Below, in pieces: positions 1-10,158 of a stretch of DNA of 43,136 bases. The notes under the pieces were generated by a model. That model saw only the letters and a program-made list of their open reading frames with translations. It was not told the origin of the DNA and searched no databases. The DNA is from Acidobacteriota bacterium (GTDB taxonomy: Bacteria > Acidobacteriota > Blastocatellia > RBC074): positions 1 through 43,136 of the forward strand of contig JAFDVI010000018.1 in the NCBI GenBank assembly GCA_018269055.1, read 5' to 3'. Numbering within the stretch: position 1 is the first letter of the stretch; every line of letters begins with the position of its first letter. Both the position numbers and the translations under genes were made by a program.

Positions 1-30
1 TTGACTTTCAAGACAGTATCTAAATTCAAG

Positions 31-46
31 CGCCGCTAACGCGGCG
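31..46 (-). terminator. Possible stem-loop downstream of the dehydratase
   Basis: A perfect 6-bp GC stem (CGCCGC / GCGGCG, loop TAAC) lies about 75 nt past the stop codon of the minus-strand dehydratase. No U-run follows it, so its role as a terminator is weakly supported. The rest of bases 1-122 shows no gene. Confidence 0.2.
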
Positions 47-122
47 AGCAAAGCCAGTAAATCCCTGTTTGTTTCGTGATCTCAAATGCCGCTTGTGAGA
101 GCAGCCGGATTGCCTGGTGAAG

Positions 123-1130
123 TTACTGCGAATTGAAAATTTGCGCGATGGTCGCGGAATCCAGATTGCCGCCGCTGATGACGTTGACGATGGTTTTGCC
201 CGCCAATTGTTCGCGCAACTTGAAGCTCGCCGCTGTTGCCGCTGCGCCTGCGCCTTCAACCAAGTTGTGCGTCGTGCGCCACAGCAAGCGAATCGCATCA
301 CGAATCTCGTCGTCGCTGACCAGCACGATTTCATCAACTCCATTTGGGCCATTGCAGATGATTTCCAGCGTGAAGTCCGAAGGTTGGCGTGTTGCCACGC
401 CATCGGCGAAGGTGTCGGCGGTTTCTGTGTTGACGACTTTGCCCGCTTTCCACGACAGGTAATAACTCGGCGCAGCTTCAGCCTGAACGCCATAAATTTT
501 CGTTTCGGGTGACAGCGCGCGAAACGCGGTAATCACGCCGCAAATGCCGCTGCCCATGCCGATGGGAACGAAGATAGCGTCGGCCTGCTTCCTCGCTTCT
601 TGCAAGGCTTCGATAATTTCCAGCGCGTATGTGCCGACGCCATTCAGTAAATGTGGTTCATTGGCCGAATGGATGTAGCGCAAGTTTTCGGCTTCGGCCA
701 GCCGAGCAACTTCCACGCGCGCTTCATCAAAATCACGCCCATATTCCACCAGCCGAGCGCCGTAGGCTTTCATCGCATCGTTCTTTTCCGGGTTGTTGCC
801 GAACGGAACGACGATGGTTGCCGGAATCGAATAAATCTGCGCCGCCAACGCCACGGATTGCCCGTGATTGCCTCGCGTCGCGGTGATGACGCCGTTGTGA
901 GTTTTCGCTGCCGCGAAGTGATGCATGAAATTCAATCCACCGCGGACTTTGAAGGCTCCGGTCGGCAAATGATTTTCATGCTTGAGGAATACACGCGCAC
1001 CGAGTTCCGCATCCAGCAGCGGATAGCCCATCGTCGGCGTTGGTTTGAGCGTGCGGTAAACGACTTCGCGTGCTGCGCGAATGCGTTCCAGCGAAACGTC
1101 TTTAGTCAAAATCTCTATCGGTAAACTCAT
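123..1130 (-). CDS. PLP-dependent threonine/serine dehydratase
   Basis: This 335-residue protein belongs to fold-type II PLP enzymes (the threonine dehydratase / serine racemase group), which deaminate L-threonine or L-serine to a 2-oxoacid and ammonia. The PLP Schiff-base lysine is Lys61 in the motif GAFKVRGG. A glycine-rich phosphate loop (PIGMGSGICG) and the C-terminal SGGNLD motif are both present. The length matches the short catabolic form, which lacks the C-terminal ACT-like regulatory domain of biosynthetic IlvA. The start is the ATG giving MSLPIEIL. The gene stands alone, followed in the opposite reading direction by the window edge and preceded by the toxin-antitoxin remnant. The substrate (threonine, serine or a hydroxyaspartate) cannot be settled from sequence. 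Confidence 0.85.
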   Translation of the reverse strand: MSLPIEILTKDVSLERIRAAREVVYRTLKPTPTMGYPLLDAELGARVFLKHENHLPTGAFKVRGGLNFMHHFAAAKTHNGVITATRGNHGQSVALAAQIYSIPATIVVPFGNNPEKNDAMKAYGARLVEYGRDFDEARVEVARLAEAENLRYIHSANEPHLLNGVGTYALEIIEALQEARKQADAIFVPIGMGSGICGVITAFRALSPETKIYGVQAEAAPSYYLSWKAGKVVNTETADTFADGVATRQPSDFTLEIICNGPNGVDEIVLVSDDEIRDAIRLLWRTTHNLVEGAGAAATAASFKLREQLAGKTIVNVISGGNLDSATIAQIFNSQ

Positions 1131-1139
1131 ACAGTGGTT

Positions 1140-1460
1140 TCAGGGGATGGGAATCTCTATGTAATCGCCCGGTTGTAAACCGTCAATTATTTCAGCAATT
1201 TCTGTTGTGTGCTTCTTGATGCGAGGCTAACTTGTGGTCAGCAAAACGACGATGCTGATCTTTCGGTCAGTCAGGTTTTGCTGATAACGAATGTTTTGAT
1301 CTGTCGTAATCAGGGCGTCAAAGCCTTCAACTTCAGCGCGACTGAGCAATTCTCCATTTCGGATGTTGCCCCAGCCTTTGGCGTAAGCCGTTTCTACAGA
1401 ATGAAGTTTCAAAAATTGCCGAAGCGGGACGGGCGTTCCCTGATCAAATAGAAGTTTCAT
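1140..1460 (-). pseudogene. DUF5615 PIN-like toxin, interrupted by an in-frame TAG
   Basis: The intact part (1227-1460, 77 residues) starts MKLLFDQGTPVPLRQFL and carries the DUF5615 PIN-like nuclease features: the early Asp in LLFDQ and the TTDQNIRYQQNL motif. It ends in VVLLTTS followed by TAG at 1227-1229. Reading on in the same frame gives PRIKKHTTEIAEIIDGLQPG and then DYIEIPIP, stopping at 1140-1142. This is how DUF5615 proteins normally end, and the position of the stop is where the family has Trp (STSWPRI), so TGG has become TAG. The start lies 2 nt behind the stop of the DUF433 gene, so the two are translationally coupled. The product is either a shortened toxin or an inactivated one; a sequencing error is also possible. 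Confidence 0.75.
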
Positions 1461-1462
1461 GG

Positions 1463-1690
1463 CTACGCCGCCAATCGTTCATCTTTTAAGCTGGTGATTG
1501 TGTGCTCGATGACTGCGTTCACCTGCTCTTTTGTGACGCCCGGAAACCAGGAAAGAAAATCGTCAACGCTCGCTCCGTCTTCCAGGTTTTCAAATAAAGC
1601 AGAAACTGGGACACGCGTCCCAAGGAAAACCCAGGCGCCGCTGACTTTTTCCGGGTCACGCTCTACGGCAGGACAGTAAGCCCAAAACAT
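1463..1690 (-). CDS. DUF433 antitoxin
   Basis: A 75-residue DUF433 protein (winged-helix antitoxin family, typical partner of DUF5615 PIN-like toxins). Family features visible are PEKVSGAWVFLGTRVPVSAL followed by a helix with FENLEDGASVDDFLSWFPGV and VIEHT. A strong Shine-Dalgarno (GAGGAGGAAG) precedes the ATG. By analogy with the family it would bind and neutralise the downstream toxin and autoregulate the pair. The partner frame is broken, so this antitoxin may now be an orphan. Confidence 0.8.
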   Translation of the reverse strand: MFWAYCPAVERDPEKVSGAWVFLGTRVPVSALFENLEDGASVDDFLSWFPGVTKEQVNAVIEHTITSLKDERLAA

Positions 1691-1748
1691 TGCAACTTCC
1701 TCCTCAAACTGAATTTGACAGTAATCCTAGTACGCATCCGATTCTGGC

Positions 1749-3587
1749 TCAATCAGCGGCCATGACCTCCGCTTTCAGTACGCTGAGCGGTTTGGCGGCT
1801 TTCCAGCCTGCAGGCAAATCGCCGCAATCTTCGCGCAGGAAATGTTGCTGGTTCGGGCGAATGGTTTCCAGCAGTTCTTTGCGCGATTTGGTCTTGAGCG
1901 GTTTGCCGACGTAAATCTTACCCATCTTGGCCATCAAACCTTCGGGCAGCGCGCCTGCGAAATTGAACAGCGGCCAGGTGAAGTTCGGGCCATTGATCTT
2001 GCGCAGCTTCCAGGCCCACAGCCCCAGCGCGCCCGTGCGCCAGGCAATCGGCCCCCACCAACTGTACAGTCCGTGGCGCAGATTGAATTTCCAGCACTTC
2101 ATCAGCAATTGCCATTGCAGCGGTGACAGTTTTTCGGTTTTCTCCACGCCCATCTTGTCCTGCATGCGCGTGTCGTGCAGCGGCGTGAAGATCGAGGGCA
2201 CCAGGAAAGCAAACAAGCCACGCCGTTCCATTTCGTACACCAGATCAAGCGTTGCCATCACGTCTTCGTCCTGCTCTTCGGGCGCGCCGACGATCAGCGT
2301 CATGACCGGAAACCAGTTGTTTTGGTTCAGCACGCGCAAGCCCTCCAGAATCACGCTCGGCCATTCGTCAATCGGGAAGGGAACGCCTTTGCTGGGCATG
2401 ATCTTTTTGCCGATGCGAACCGAGCCAGTTTCCAAGCCGATCAGCGGCGCCAGGATTTTCTTTTTCGGATGCGAACTGAGCGTAGGCAAATGCAGCGGGC
2501 TTTTATCCAACAACATCTCCGACAGTTTTTGAATCAGAATCGGGTCAACCACCGCCGGAGCCATCGTGCAATGGCTCAGCACGTGCTGTTCGACACCGGG
2601 CGTATTGACGACGGAAGAATACAAATCCAGCAGGGCTTCGCGGTTGGGGAAGTAAAATGGCGTGTCGGTGTGAACCTGTCCCCAAATGAACATGTCTTCC
2701 GTGGCCAGACTGATTTGTTTGTTGCCGCCCTCAACGTTGGCGTGAACCGCCGTCATAATGTTGTCTTTGGGCATGTCAATTTGCGGGTTCAGATCGGGCA
2801 CGCAAAATTGACAGCGGCGACCGCATCCGGTGGTCATTTCGACGACGCCGAACGTGGTGCGTTTGTTCGGAACCAGAAACGCGTCGCGCTCTTTTGGGTG
2901 AGCCACTTCGATTTCGCGAGGCACGTCTTCACCCTGGATGGCTTTGCGGAACAGCGCCATTGTGTCTTCGGATTCGGCGCGCCCTTCGACGACACAATCC
3001 ACGCCGAGTTCTTCAAAGGTGTTGGTTTGCGTAATCTGCCATCCGCCGGACCCTCCGACCAGCACCTTGAAGTTTTCGCGATACGGCGAAGTCTTGATCT
3101 TTTCAAACATCAACCGCGCGTAATGCGAATTGATCGGCATCTTGGAGGTGCCAAAAATCGAAGTGTACACGCCCGCCGCAAAGGTTACGCCCAGTGGATT
3201 GTGCGTCGAAACGGCAATCACGCGCGTGTTTGGCCCAACGAATTTTTCCAGGTCGTCCGGGTAACAGCAGGCGATGTCTTCGGGGTTGTATTCGCGAAGC
3301 AACGCAGCTTCGACCAGACGAACTCCGGCGGGCATGTAGCGAGCCGAACCGTCGTCGTTGTATTCAACTTTGCGCCAGTTCGGGTATTTGCTGTTCATCA
3401 CGCCTTCCATCCAGATCGGCATCGAAGCCATTCCCATCTGAATGAAGTATCCGGCGTGATCAATGGTTTCGGTCAGCGGAGCGGTCAACACAATCAGTTT
3501 GCCGCCGTCCGCTGGGGAAATGTGTGTGGAATGATTGCCATTTGAAGTTCCGTTGACAGTCGGGTGTCCATTGGGGATTGCAGACAT
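1749..3587 (-). CDS. B12-binding-domain radical SAM protein, function unknown
   Basis: A 612-residue cytoplasmic enzyme with an N-terminal cobalamin-binding-like domain (through about residue 230) followed by a radical SAM core. The 4Fe-4S/SAM motif is Cys255-x3-Cys259-x2-Cys262 in the context TTGCGRRCQFC. The C-terminal third has an unusual Trp-rich stretch (YSWWGPIAWRTGALGLWAW). I chose the ATG at 3587 because it is preceded by AGGAGA at good spacing; the open frame continues 24 codons upstream without such support. Members of this broad class carry out methylations, cyclisations or ring contractions on lipids, tetrapyrroles or natural products. No neighbouring gene identifies the substrate. 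Confidence 0.8.
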   Translation of the reverse strand: MSAIPNGHPTVNGTSNGNHSTHISPADGGKLIVLTAPLTETIDHAGYFIQMGMASMPIWMEGVMNSKYPNWRKVEYNDDGSARYMPAGVRLVEAALLREYNPEDIACCYPDDLEKFVGPNTRVIAVSTHNPLGVTFAAGVYTSIFGTSKMPINSHYARLMFEKIKTSPYRENFKVLVGGSGGWQITQTNTFEELGVDCVVEGRAESEDTMALFRKAIQGEDVPREIEVAHPKERDAFLVPNKRTTFGVVEMTTGCGRRCQFCVPDLNPQIDMPKDNIMTAVHANVEGGNKQISLATEDMFIWGQVHTDTPFYFPNREALLDLYSSVVNTPGVEQHVLSHCTMAPAVVDPILIQKLSEMLLDKSPLHLPTLSSHPKKKILAPLIGLETGSVRIGKKIMPSKGVPFPIDEWPSVILEGLRVLNQNNWFPVMTLIVGAPEEQDEDVMATLDLVYEMERRGLFAFLVPSIFTPLHDTRMQDKMGVEKTEKLSPLQWQLLMKCWKFNLRHGLYSWWGPIAWRTGALGLWAWKLRKINGPNFTWPLFNFAGALPEGLMAKMGKIYVGKPLKTKSRKELLETIRPNQQHFLREDCGDLPAGWKAAKPLSVLKAEVMAAD

Positions 3588-3772
3588 AAAACGTTCTCCT
3601 GATAAAGCTAGGGGTTGAGGTGGTTCCGATCTCAATTCGAGATTGGAACCGGAGGTCAATGTTTAATCTAAAGTTCCGATATTGCCAGATTGAATTTTTC
3701 AACTTGGGAGCGCGGAGTTTATAGCAAAAATGGCGGTTGTGTAATGTCTGACCGTTCACGAAAAGCAAAAAC

Positions 3773-4269
3773 TCACTTTCCATTGCGCGGAATAGGCTCT
3801 TCGCGAATCTGTTGCAGTTCAATCAGTATTTCTGCGCGATCCTTTTTGCGCTGGTCTTCCTTCTTGGTTTTGTCGTTCAAATAGCGCTGCCCTTTGATCT
3901 CAGAGTTTTGCAAACTGTCTGCTCAGCCTCGCAATTGGCGGGCGATGTTTTCCGCCAGGCCTTTCAAACTTGAAATTTGGGATTTGAGATTGGAAAACTA
4001 CGGCAGGTGATCGAACAAATGCGGCATTGACCGAACTTCCCCGGCGGAACCGCGGGCGATGTAAATGAAGGTCAATAATTCCTGTGTTGTGCCCCGTTCA
4101 AAACCCTCGGCAATGTTGTTGGAAACAGACACCGCAGCGCATTCAATCTGGTCACGCATGCTGCCTTTTTGCCTTTGCAGGTTTCTTGTTCGGTTAAGGC
4201 ATAAACTCCAACTGCGAATTTAATGGCTGCTTTCCAGACGGGTAGGTCTTCAAATCTTTCATAGGTCAT
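3773..4269 (-). pseudogene. Four-helix-bundle protein (23S rRNA IVS-type family), decayed
   Basis: The N-terminus MTYERFEDLPVWKAAIKFA at 4269 is typical of the four-helix-bundle (S23 / intervening-sequence protein) family. A frameshift in the A5 run at 4167-4171 moves the reading into another frame. That frame gives GSMRDQIECAAVSVSNNIAE and then GFERGTTQELLTFIYIARGS, the family's central signature. The same frame then meets TAG at 3998-4000 and TGA at 3923-3925, the latter replacing an expected Trp in RQLRG-W-ADSLQNSEIKGQR. It finally ends at 3773-3775 after a lysine-rich tail. There are therefore three independent lesions (one frameshift, two nonsense codons), which points to real decay, not a single base-call error. 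The family's function is not established. Confidence 0.8.
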
Positions 4270-4311
4270 TTGGCTTTTTCCTATGATGAGTTGTCTACTC
4301 CGAGGAAGTCG

Positions 4312-4599
4312 TTAGCCCTCGGCGAGAACAAAATTGGGGAAGTCTGCGAACACCCACTTGTTTTTCAGCGTTCGGTAGATCACCCCTAAAAACTTTCGCG
4401 CAGTCGCAATAATTGCTTTGCCCGCACCCTTCTCCGATTTCTTCTTTGTGTAGTAACGTTTCAAATAGTCGCTATACCGGATTGCCACCAGCGTGCATTG
4501 CACCAGCGTTGTCCGCCCCAGCTTCGATCCGCTCTCGACCAGTTGTTTGTCCAGCTTCTTTAGGCTTTCGTTCAGCGAACGGATCTGACTGACGATCAC
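4312..4599 (-). pseudogene. IS110-family transposase, C-terminal remnant
   Basis: The open frame encodes only the C-terminal part (about 95 residues) of an IS110/IS116/IS902-type transposase. The diagnostic pieces are GRTTLVQCTLVAIRYSDYLK, GAGKAIIATARKFLGVIYRT and LKNKWVFADFPNFVLAEG. Full-length members have roughly 330-430 residues with an N-terminal DEDD RuvC-like catalytic domain, which is absent here. The frame stays open upstream through about 4670, across the hairpin at 4618-4658, but that part does not resemble the family. No intact element ends were recognised, so it is a dead fragment. Confidence 0.8.
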
Positions 4600-4617
4600 T
4601 TCAGCCCATCGGTGAGA

Positions 4618-4658
4618 AGCACCTTGCCAGCGGCGTAGCTTCGCGCTGGCAAGGTGCT
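4618..4658. repeat. Perfect 15-bp palindrome with 11-nt loop
   Basis: AGCACCTTGCCAGCG at 4618-4632 is the exact reverse complement of 4644-4658, separated by 11 nt. It lies directly upstream of the IS110 remnant and reads in frame with it, as if a small palindromic repeat had inserted at the broken edge of the transposase gene. Confidence 0.7.
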
Positions 4659-4703
4659 CCCATAGCCAAGACAGTGCATATTCCCAGGTCGCGACGGGCG
4701 AGA

Positions 4704-5072
4704 TTATTCCGTTGCTCCCTGCGGGTCCGGGAAGAAAAGAAGCTCGCGCACTTCGCCGGGCACATCGCAGGTGATGGCAGCCTTCTTTGCCCAGGCAAGC
4801 GCCTCATTCAGATCGGCGGCTTCCAGAATCCAGAAACCGCCCATGTGCTCCTTGGTCTCGGTGAACGGTCCGTCGGTGACGAGCACCCTGCCGTCGGGCT
4901 GCTTCCGCACCGTCTTTGCGTTGGCGGCCGGGGAAATGCCGCAGGCGAATTTCCTGGCGCCGGCAGCAATTAATTCGCGATTGAGCGCGTGGATATCTTC
5001 GACCATCGCTTCGGTTACGGTGGACGGGTCGAAATCGTCGGGGATGTAGTTACAAACCAGATACTGTGGCAT
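4704..5072 (-). CDS. YCII-related DGPF-domain protein
   Basis: A 122-residue protein of the YCII-related (DGPF) family. The family signature is visible as VTDGPFTETKEHMGGFWILE, following an N-terminal MPQYLVCNYIPDDF. GGAGAA precedes the ATG. DGPF proteins are commonly encoded beside ECF42 sigma factors. That is the arrangement here, with the sigma gene 100 nt upstream on the same strand. The biochemical role of the family is unknown; it is probably a target or partner of the sigma factor. Confidence 0.85.
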   Translation of the reverse strand: MPQYLVCNYIPDDFDPSTVTEAMVEDIHALNRELIAAGARKFACGISPAANAKTVRKQPDGRVLVTDGPFTETKEHMGGFWILEAADLNEALAWAKKAAITCDVPGEVRELLFFPDPQGATE

Positions 5073-5172
5073 AAGTTCTCCATTCTAATGTAACGATTTT
5101 TGACAGGCTGTTGCCTGCCTTCGCCATATAGTCGAACGGCGGGAGGGGAATTCGACAAATCGTGCAAATTTT

Positions 5173-6441
5173 TTATTTCAAGTTCCGAATTCGCTCTTGC
5201 AGGAATTGCCGCTCCGGTTCCTGTTGTGTCAACGCCAGAGCTTTCTCATAAGAGGACCGAGCCTCATCCGTCCTGCCCAGCCTGCGGTACAGATCCGCAC
5301 GGGCCGAATGTGCCAGGTAATAATCTGCCAGTTCGCCCGTTTCCAACACCGTTTCGATAAGCGCGAGACCGGCCTCGAGACCATCGCACTCTGCGATTGC
5401 CACGGCACGATTCAGATGTACCACGGGCGAAGGATGAATTCGTAGCAATTGGTCGTAAAGCGCAACGATCTGCCGCCAATCGGTCGCAGCAGTGGATTCC
5501 GCCTCCGCATGAACGGCCACGATCGCAGCCTGCAGTGTGTAAGCGCCGAAGCGGCGGGATTTCAGTGCCTTGTCCACCAAAGCCTTCCCTTCGGCGATCT
5601 GCTTCCGATTCCAGAGCGAGCGATCCTGATTCTCCAGCAAAATCAGCTCTCCGGTCGGAGAGGTTCTCGCGGCGTGACGGGATTCCTGTAACAACATCAG
5701 GGAAAGCAGCCCAATGACTTCCGGTTCAGGCTGGAGTTCGGCCAGCAACCGGCCTAATCGAATCGCCTCGCCGGTTAGCTCGGCCCGCGTTACCTCCATT
5801 CCCGCCGCAGCGGAATAACCCTCGTTAAAGACGAGATAGATGACCTGAAGCACCGCGTCCAGTCGTTCCGGCAATTCCTGCGGCGTCGGCACCTCGTACG
5901 GAATCGGCGTTTCGCGAATCTTTGCCTTTGCGCGCACAATGCGCTGCGCCAGCGTGCGCGGAGGGATAAGGAAGGCCTTTGCGATCTCCTCGGTGGTCAG
6001 CCCGCAGACCTCACGCAAGGTGAGCGCAACGCGCGCTTCCGGCGCTAAAGATGGATGACAGCACGTAAAAATCAGGCGCAGCCGATCATCCTCAAGGCTG
6101 TCCTCTTGGTTGGAACTTGCATCTGCACCAGAACCGGGCGAACTCCATTGCGCTTCGAGGTAACGCACGAGTTCGTCTTGAGACGCATCAAATCTTGCCT
6201 GTCGGCGCAGAGCATCAACGGCTTTGAATCGGGCCGTCGAAATCAACCATGGTCGCGGGTTGTCGGGTATTCCATTGGTGGGCCACAGGCTCAGCGCAGC
6301 CGCAAAGGCTTCGTGCATCGCCTCCTCGGCAAGATCAAAATCACCGAGCAAGCGGATCAGAGTTGCCAGGATTCGCCCCGAATCCACACGATAAAGGGAG
6401 TCGAACAAGTCGCGTATTTGCTCGGTAGATCGTTCGGACAT
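5173..6441 (-). CDS. ECF42-type RNA polymerase sigma factor with C-terminal extension
   Basis: A 422-residue sigma-70 family protein. Region 2 contains LLGDFDLAEEAMHEAFAAAL and NPRPWLISTARFKAVDALRR. Region 4 has the helix-turn-helix LTLREVCGLTTEEIAKAFLI. A roughly 230-residue helical extension follows, with VIYLVFNEGYSA, an NQDRSLWN motif and TPR-like helices near the end (RAVAIAECDGLEAGLALIE). This size and the linked DGPF gene are the hallmarks of ECF42 sigma factors, which have no obvious anti-sigma factor and use the extension for control. I prefer the ATG at 6441 (MSERSTEQIRDLF) over an in-frame start 50 codons upstream because family members begin close to region 2; no clear Shine-Dalgarno supports either start. 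Confidence 0.85.
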   Translation of the reverse strand: MSERSTEQIRDLFDSLYRVDSGRILATLIRLLGDFDLAEEAMHEAFAAALSLWPTNGIPDNPRPWLISTARFKAVDALRRQARFDASQDELVRYLEAQWSSPGSGADASSNQEDSLEDDRLRLIFTCCHPSLAPEARVALTLREVCGLTTEEIAKAFLIPPRTLAQRIVRAKAKIRETPIPYEVPTPQELPERLDAVLQVIYLVFNEGYSAAAGMEVTRAELTGEAIRLGRLLAELQPEPEVIGLLSLMLLQESRHAARTSPTGELILLENQDRSLWNRKQIAEGKALVDKALKSRRFGAYTLQAAIVAVHAEAESTAATDWRQIVALYDQLLRIHPSPVVHLNRAVAIAECDGLEAGLALIETVLETGELADYYLAHSARADLYRRLGRTDEARSSYEKALALTQQEPERQFLQERIRNLK

Positions 6442-6587
6442 GGCGAGGAACTTAGCAAACCAGGTACTCCGAATCAATTTGGGAACGGCAGATCGCTGCA
6501 AAGTGCCCAGGTCGTGATTCCGAAATCCGGACAACAGAACGCTTCCTCGGAGGAACTGATCGAGGTGCGCGGCTGGTCGGGAGTTTC

Positions 6588-8000
<1,413 letters not shown>

Positions 8001-8010
8001 TCAGATTCGT

Positions 8011-8340
8011 TCAGGCCAAGGTTCGTTCGACCAACTGCGCGATGGCGGCTTGCGGCAAAGCGCCGACGTGTCCGTTCGCCACTTCGCCTCCCGAAAAGAC
8101 CAGCAAAGTTGGAATGCCTTTGACGCCGTATTTCGAAGGCATTTCCAGGTTTTCATCCACGTTCATTTTCACGACTTTGACTTTGCCCTGGTACGCTTCG
8201 GCAACGGCTTCAATCGAAGGCGCAATCTGGCGGCAAGGTCCGCACCACGGCGCCCAAAAATCCACCAGCACAGGTTTATCCGATCCCAGCACTTCGGTCG
8301 CCCAATTGGCATCCGTCACTTCTGAAACAAATTGACTCAT
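8011..8340 (-). CDS. trxA: Thioredoxin
   Basis: A 109-residue classical thioredoxin with the redox motif WCGPC (Cys33, Cys36), the preceding VLVDFWAPW strand and the cis-proline segment GIPTLLVFSGGEV. It reduces disulfides in cytoplasmic proteins using electrons from thioredoxin reductase, which is not in this window. A very strong Shine-Dalgarno (AGGAGGAAGTA) precedes the ATG. Confidence 0.95.
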   Translation of the reverse strand: MSQFVSEVTDANWATEVLGSDKPVLVDFWAPWCGPCRQIAPSIEAVAEAYQGKVKVVKMNVDENLEMPSKYGVKGIPTLLVFSGGEVANGHVGALPQAAIAQLVERTLA

Positions 8341-8467
8341 TACTTCCTCCTATAAGTTTTGCAAACTATTGGTTTGCTTTGTTTTCAAACTCAGCTTCCA
8401 TCTCGGCGGGCATTATAACAAATGCCGTTCGTCAGCCAACAAACAGACAACCCCGGCCAGCCAGAAG

Positions 8468-9931
8468 TTACCAACCCCGCGCCAACCTGGCTTCGACGAT
8501 CCGATGATAGGCATTTAAGTAATTGCGCGCGGCACGATCCCACGAAAAGTCTTCGCGCATCCCGTTTCGCTGCAATTTTCGCCACAGGTCGCGGTCGTAA
8601 TAAACCATCAGCGATTCATAGTACTTTTCGACCAGCCGATCCGCCGAGTATTCGTAAAATTTGTAACCGTTCCCCTGTTCAGTGGTGCGCTCGAAATTGG
8701 TGATGGTGTCGTCCAATCCGCCGACGCCGCGCACGATAGGAATTGTCCCGTATTTCAAACTGTACATTTGGTTTAACCCGCACGGCTCATACGACGAAGG
8801 CATCAGGAATAAATCGGCTCCGGCTTCGACCTGATGCGAAAGCGCTGTGTTGAATCCGAAGTAAACGCCAACCTGTTTGGGGACAGAATCGCGCACGTGC
8901 TGGAAATAGTTCTCATAACTTTCAGCCCCCGATCCGAGCAGGATAAAGTACGCGCCGGTTTCCAGAATTCGCCAGATGGCCTGCGTCGTCAGGTCAACTC
9001 CCTTTTGCGCGGTCAGCCGGGTAACAATCGCAACGACAGGCCTTTCCAGGTCAACCGGCAGATGATATTTTTCCAGCAAATCGCGTTTGCAGGCCAGTTT
9101 GCCTTCCAGATTTTCAATCGAATAATTCGCCGCCAGATAGTTGTCCGTCGTCGGATTCCATTCGTTGTAATCCACGCCGTTCAGAATGCCCAGCAAATCG
9201 CCGCGCCTCCAGCGCAACAAACCATCCAGTTTGTTGCCGAATTCCGGCGTTTGAATTTCTTCGGCATATTTCGGGCTGACGGTCGAAAGCGCGGTGGAAA
9301 AATGCAGCCCGGATTTCATCGCGCTGACGGCATCGTGGAACTCCATTCCCTCATACGCCTGCCAATCGAATCCAAATTTCGGCAGCAGGTCTTTATCGAA
9401 AAACCCTTGGTACGCCAGATTGTGAATCGTAAAGAGCGTCGCCGTCCGCGCGTAATACGGGTCGTTCCAGTAAACATTGCGCAAATACGCCGGGACAAAA
9501 CCGGTTTGCCAATCATTGCAATGAATTACATCCGGCGCGGGGCCAATGCGCTTGGCCAACTCCAGGATGGCGCGGCTAAAGAAGGCAAATCGTTCGGCGT
9601 CAAAATTTCCGCTACCATAAATGTAACCATGACCGAAGTATTCCGCGTTATCTATGAAGTAAACCGGTGCGCCGTTCATCCAATCGCGCCAGACGGCAGC
9701 GTGTTTGTCCATTCCGGCAAACGGCACGCGCAAATCGTCGAAGATCATTTCGCCGGTCGCATGGTTGACTACATCTCCGTGGCGTTTGCCATAACCGGTG
9801 TACCGCGGAGTGATCACGGCGACATCGCATCCGATGCGAGATAAGGCTTGTGGTAAGGCTCCTGCAACATCGCCAAGCCCGCCGGTTTTCGAGTAAGGCA
9901 CAACTTCGGATGAAGCCAGAATGACGCGCAT
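8468..9931 (-). CDS. glgA: Glycogen synthase (ADP-glucose, GT5)
   Basis: A 487-residue GT5 glycosyltransferase that extends alpha-1,4-glucan from ADP-glucose. The N-terminal substrate motif KTGGLGDV begins at Lys15. Later conserved parts are [49 protein letters not shown] and the catalytic GT-B region [20 protein letters not shown] followed by GVGGLDDTI. The start giving [14 protein letters not shown] matches the family; an in-frame start 30 codons upstream gives an unrelated Ser/Asn-rich extension. No clear Shine-Dalgarno was seen. Confidence 0.95.
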   Translation of the reverse strand: MRVILASSEVVPYSKTGGLGDVAGALPQALSRIGCDVAVITPRYTGYGKRHGDVVNHATGEMIFDDLRVPFAGMDKHAAVWRDWMNGAPVYFIDNAEYFGHGYIYGSGNFDAERFAFFSRAILELAKRIGPAPDVIHCNDWQTGFVPAYLRNVYWNDPYYARTATLFTIHNLAYQGFFDKDLLPKFGFDWQAYEGMEFHDAVSAMKSGLHFSTALSTVSPKYAEEIQTPEFGNKLDGLLRWRRGDLLGILNGVDYNEWNPTTDNYLAANYSIENLEGKLACKRDLLEKYHLPVDLERPVVAIVTRLTAQKGVDLTTQAIWRILETGAYFILLGSGAESYENYFQHVRDSVPKQVGVYFGFNTALSHQVEAGADLFLMPSSYEPCGLNQMYSLKYGTIPIVRGVGGLDDTITNFERTTEQGNGYKFYEYSADRLVEKYYESLMVYYDRDLWRKLQRNGMREDFSWDRAARNYLNAYHRIVEARLARGW

Positions 9932-10061
9932 TAGTTTTTTTCGGGGAATGAAACTTTCGTTGTTTTGGTTTGTCGAATTGGACGCGGAGTCTAAAGTCGC
10001 GCTCGAAAGCTTGTCAAGCAACGTGAAAAAGCGACAATAGACGCTGTCACCAACACAACCG

Positions 10062-10132
10062 TTCGACAGGATTTACAAGATTTCACAGGATCAAAATCAA
10101 TCCTGTTGAATCCTGCAAATCCTGTCTATTCA
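10062..10132. repeat. TCCTGT-type palindromic repeat, copy 1
   Basis: An imperfect palindrome whose left part (GACAGGATTTACAAGATT) and right part (AATCCTGCAAATCCTGTC) consist of repeated AGGATT / AATCCT words. Two further copies lie at 13518-13604 and 25561-25653. This copy sits between the divergent glgA and M28 peptidase genes, just upstream of the latter. Confidence 0.75.
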
Positions 10133-10158
10133 ATCTGCTTTCCAACAAGGAGAATTTT

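Noticed and set aside
2175..3545. Long plus-strand open frame (456 codons)
   Set aside because: It is antisense to the radical SAM gene, shows no family motif and is rich in His/Arg/Gln as expected for a shadow frame in GC-rich DNA.
3690..3884. Small plus-strand open frame (64 codons)
   Set aside because: It overlaps the end of the decayed four-helix-bundle gene in antisense and has no ribosome binding site.
8834..9844. Long plus-strand open frame (336 codons)
   Set aside because: It lies antisense to glgA, which has complete GT5 motifs; the frame has no recognisable domain.
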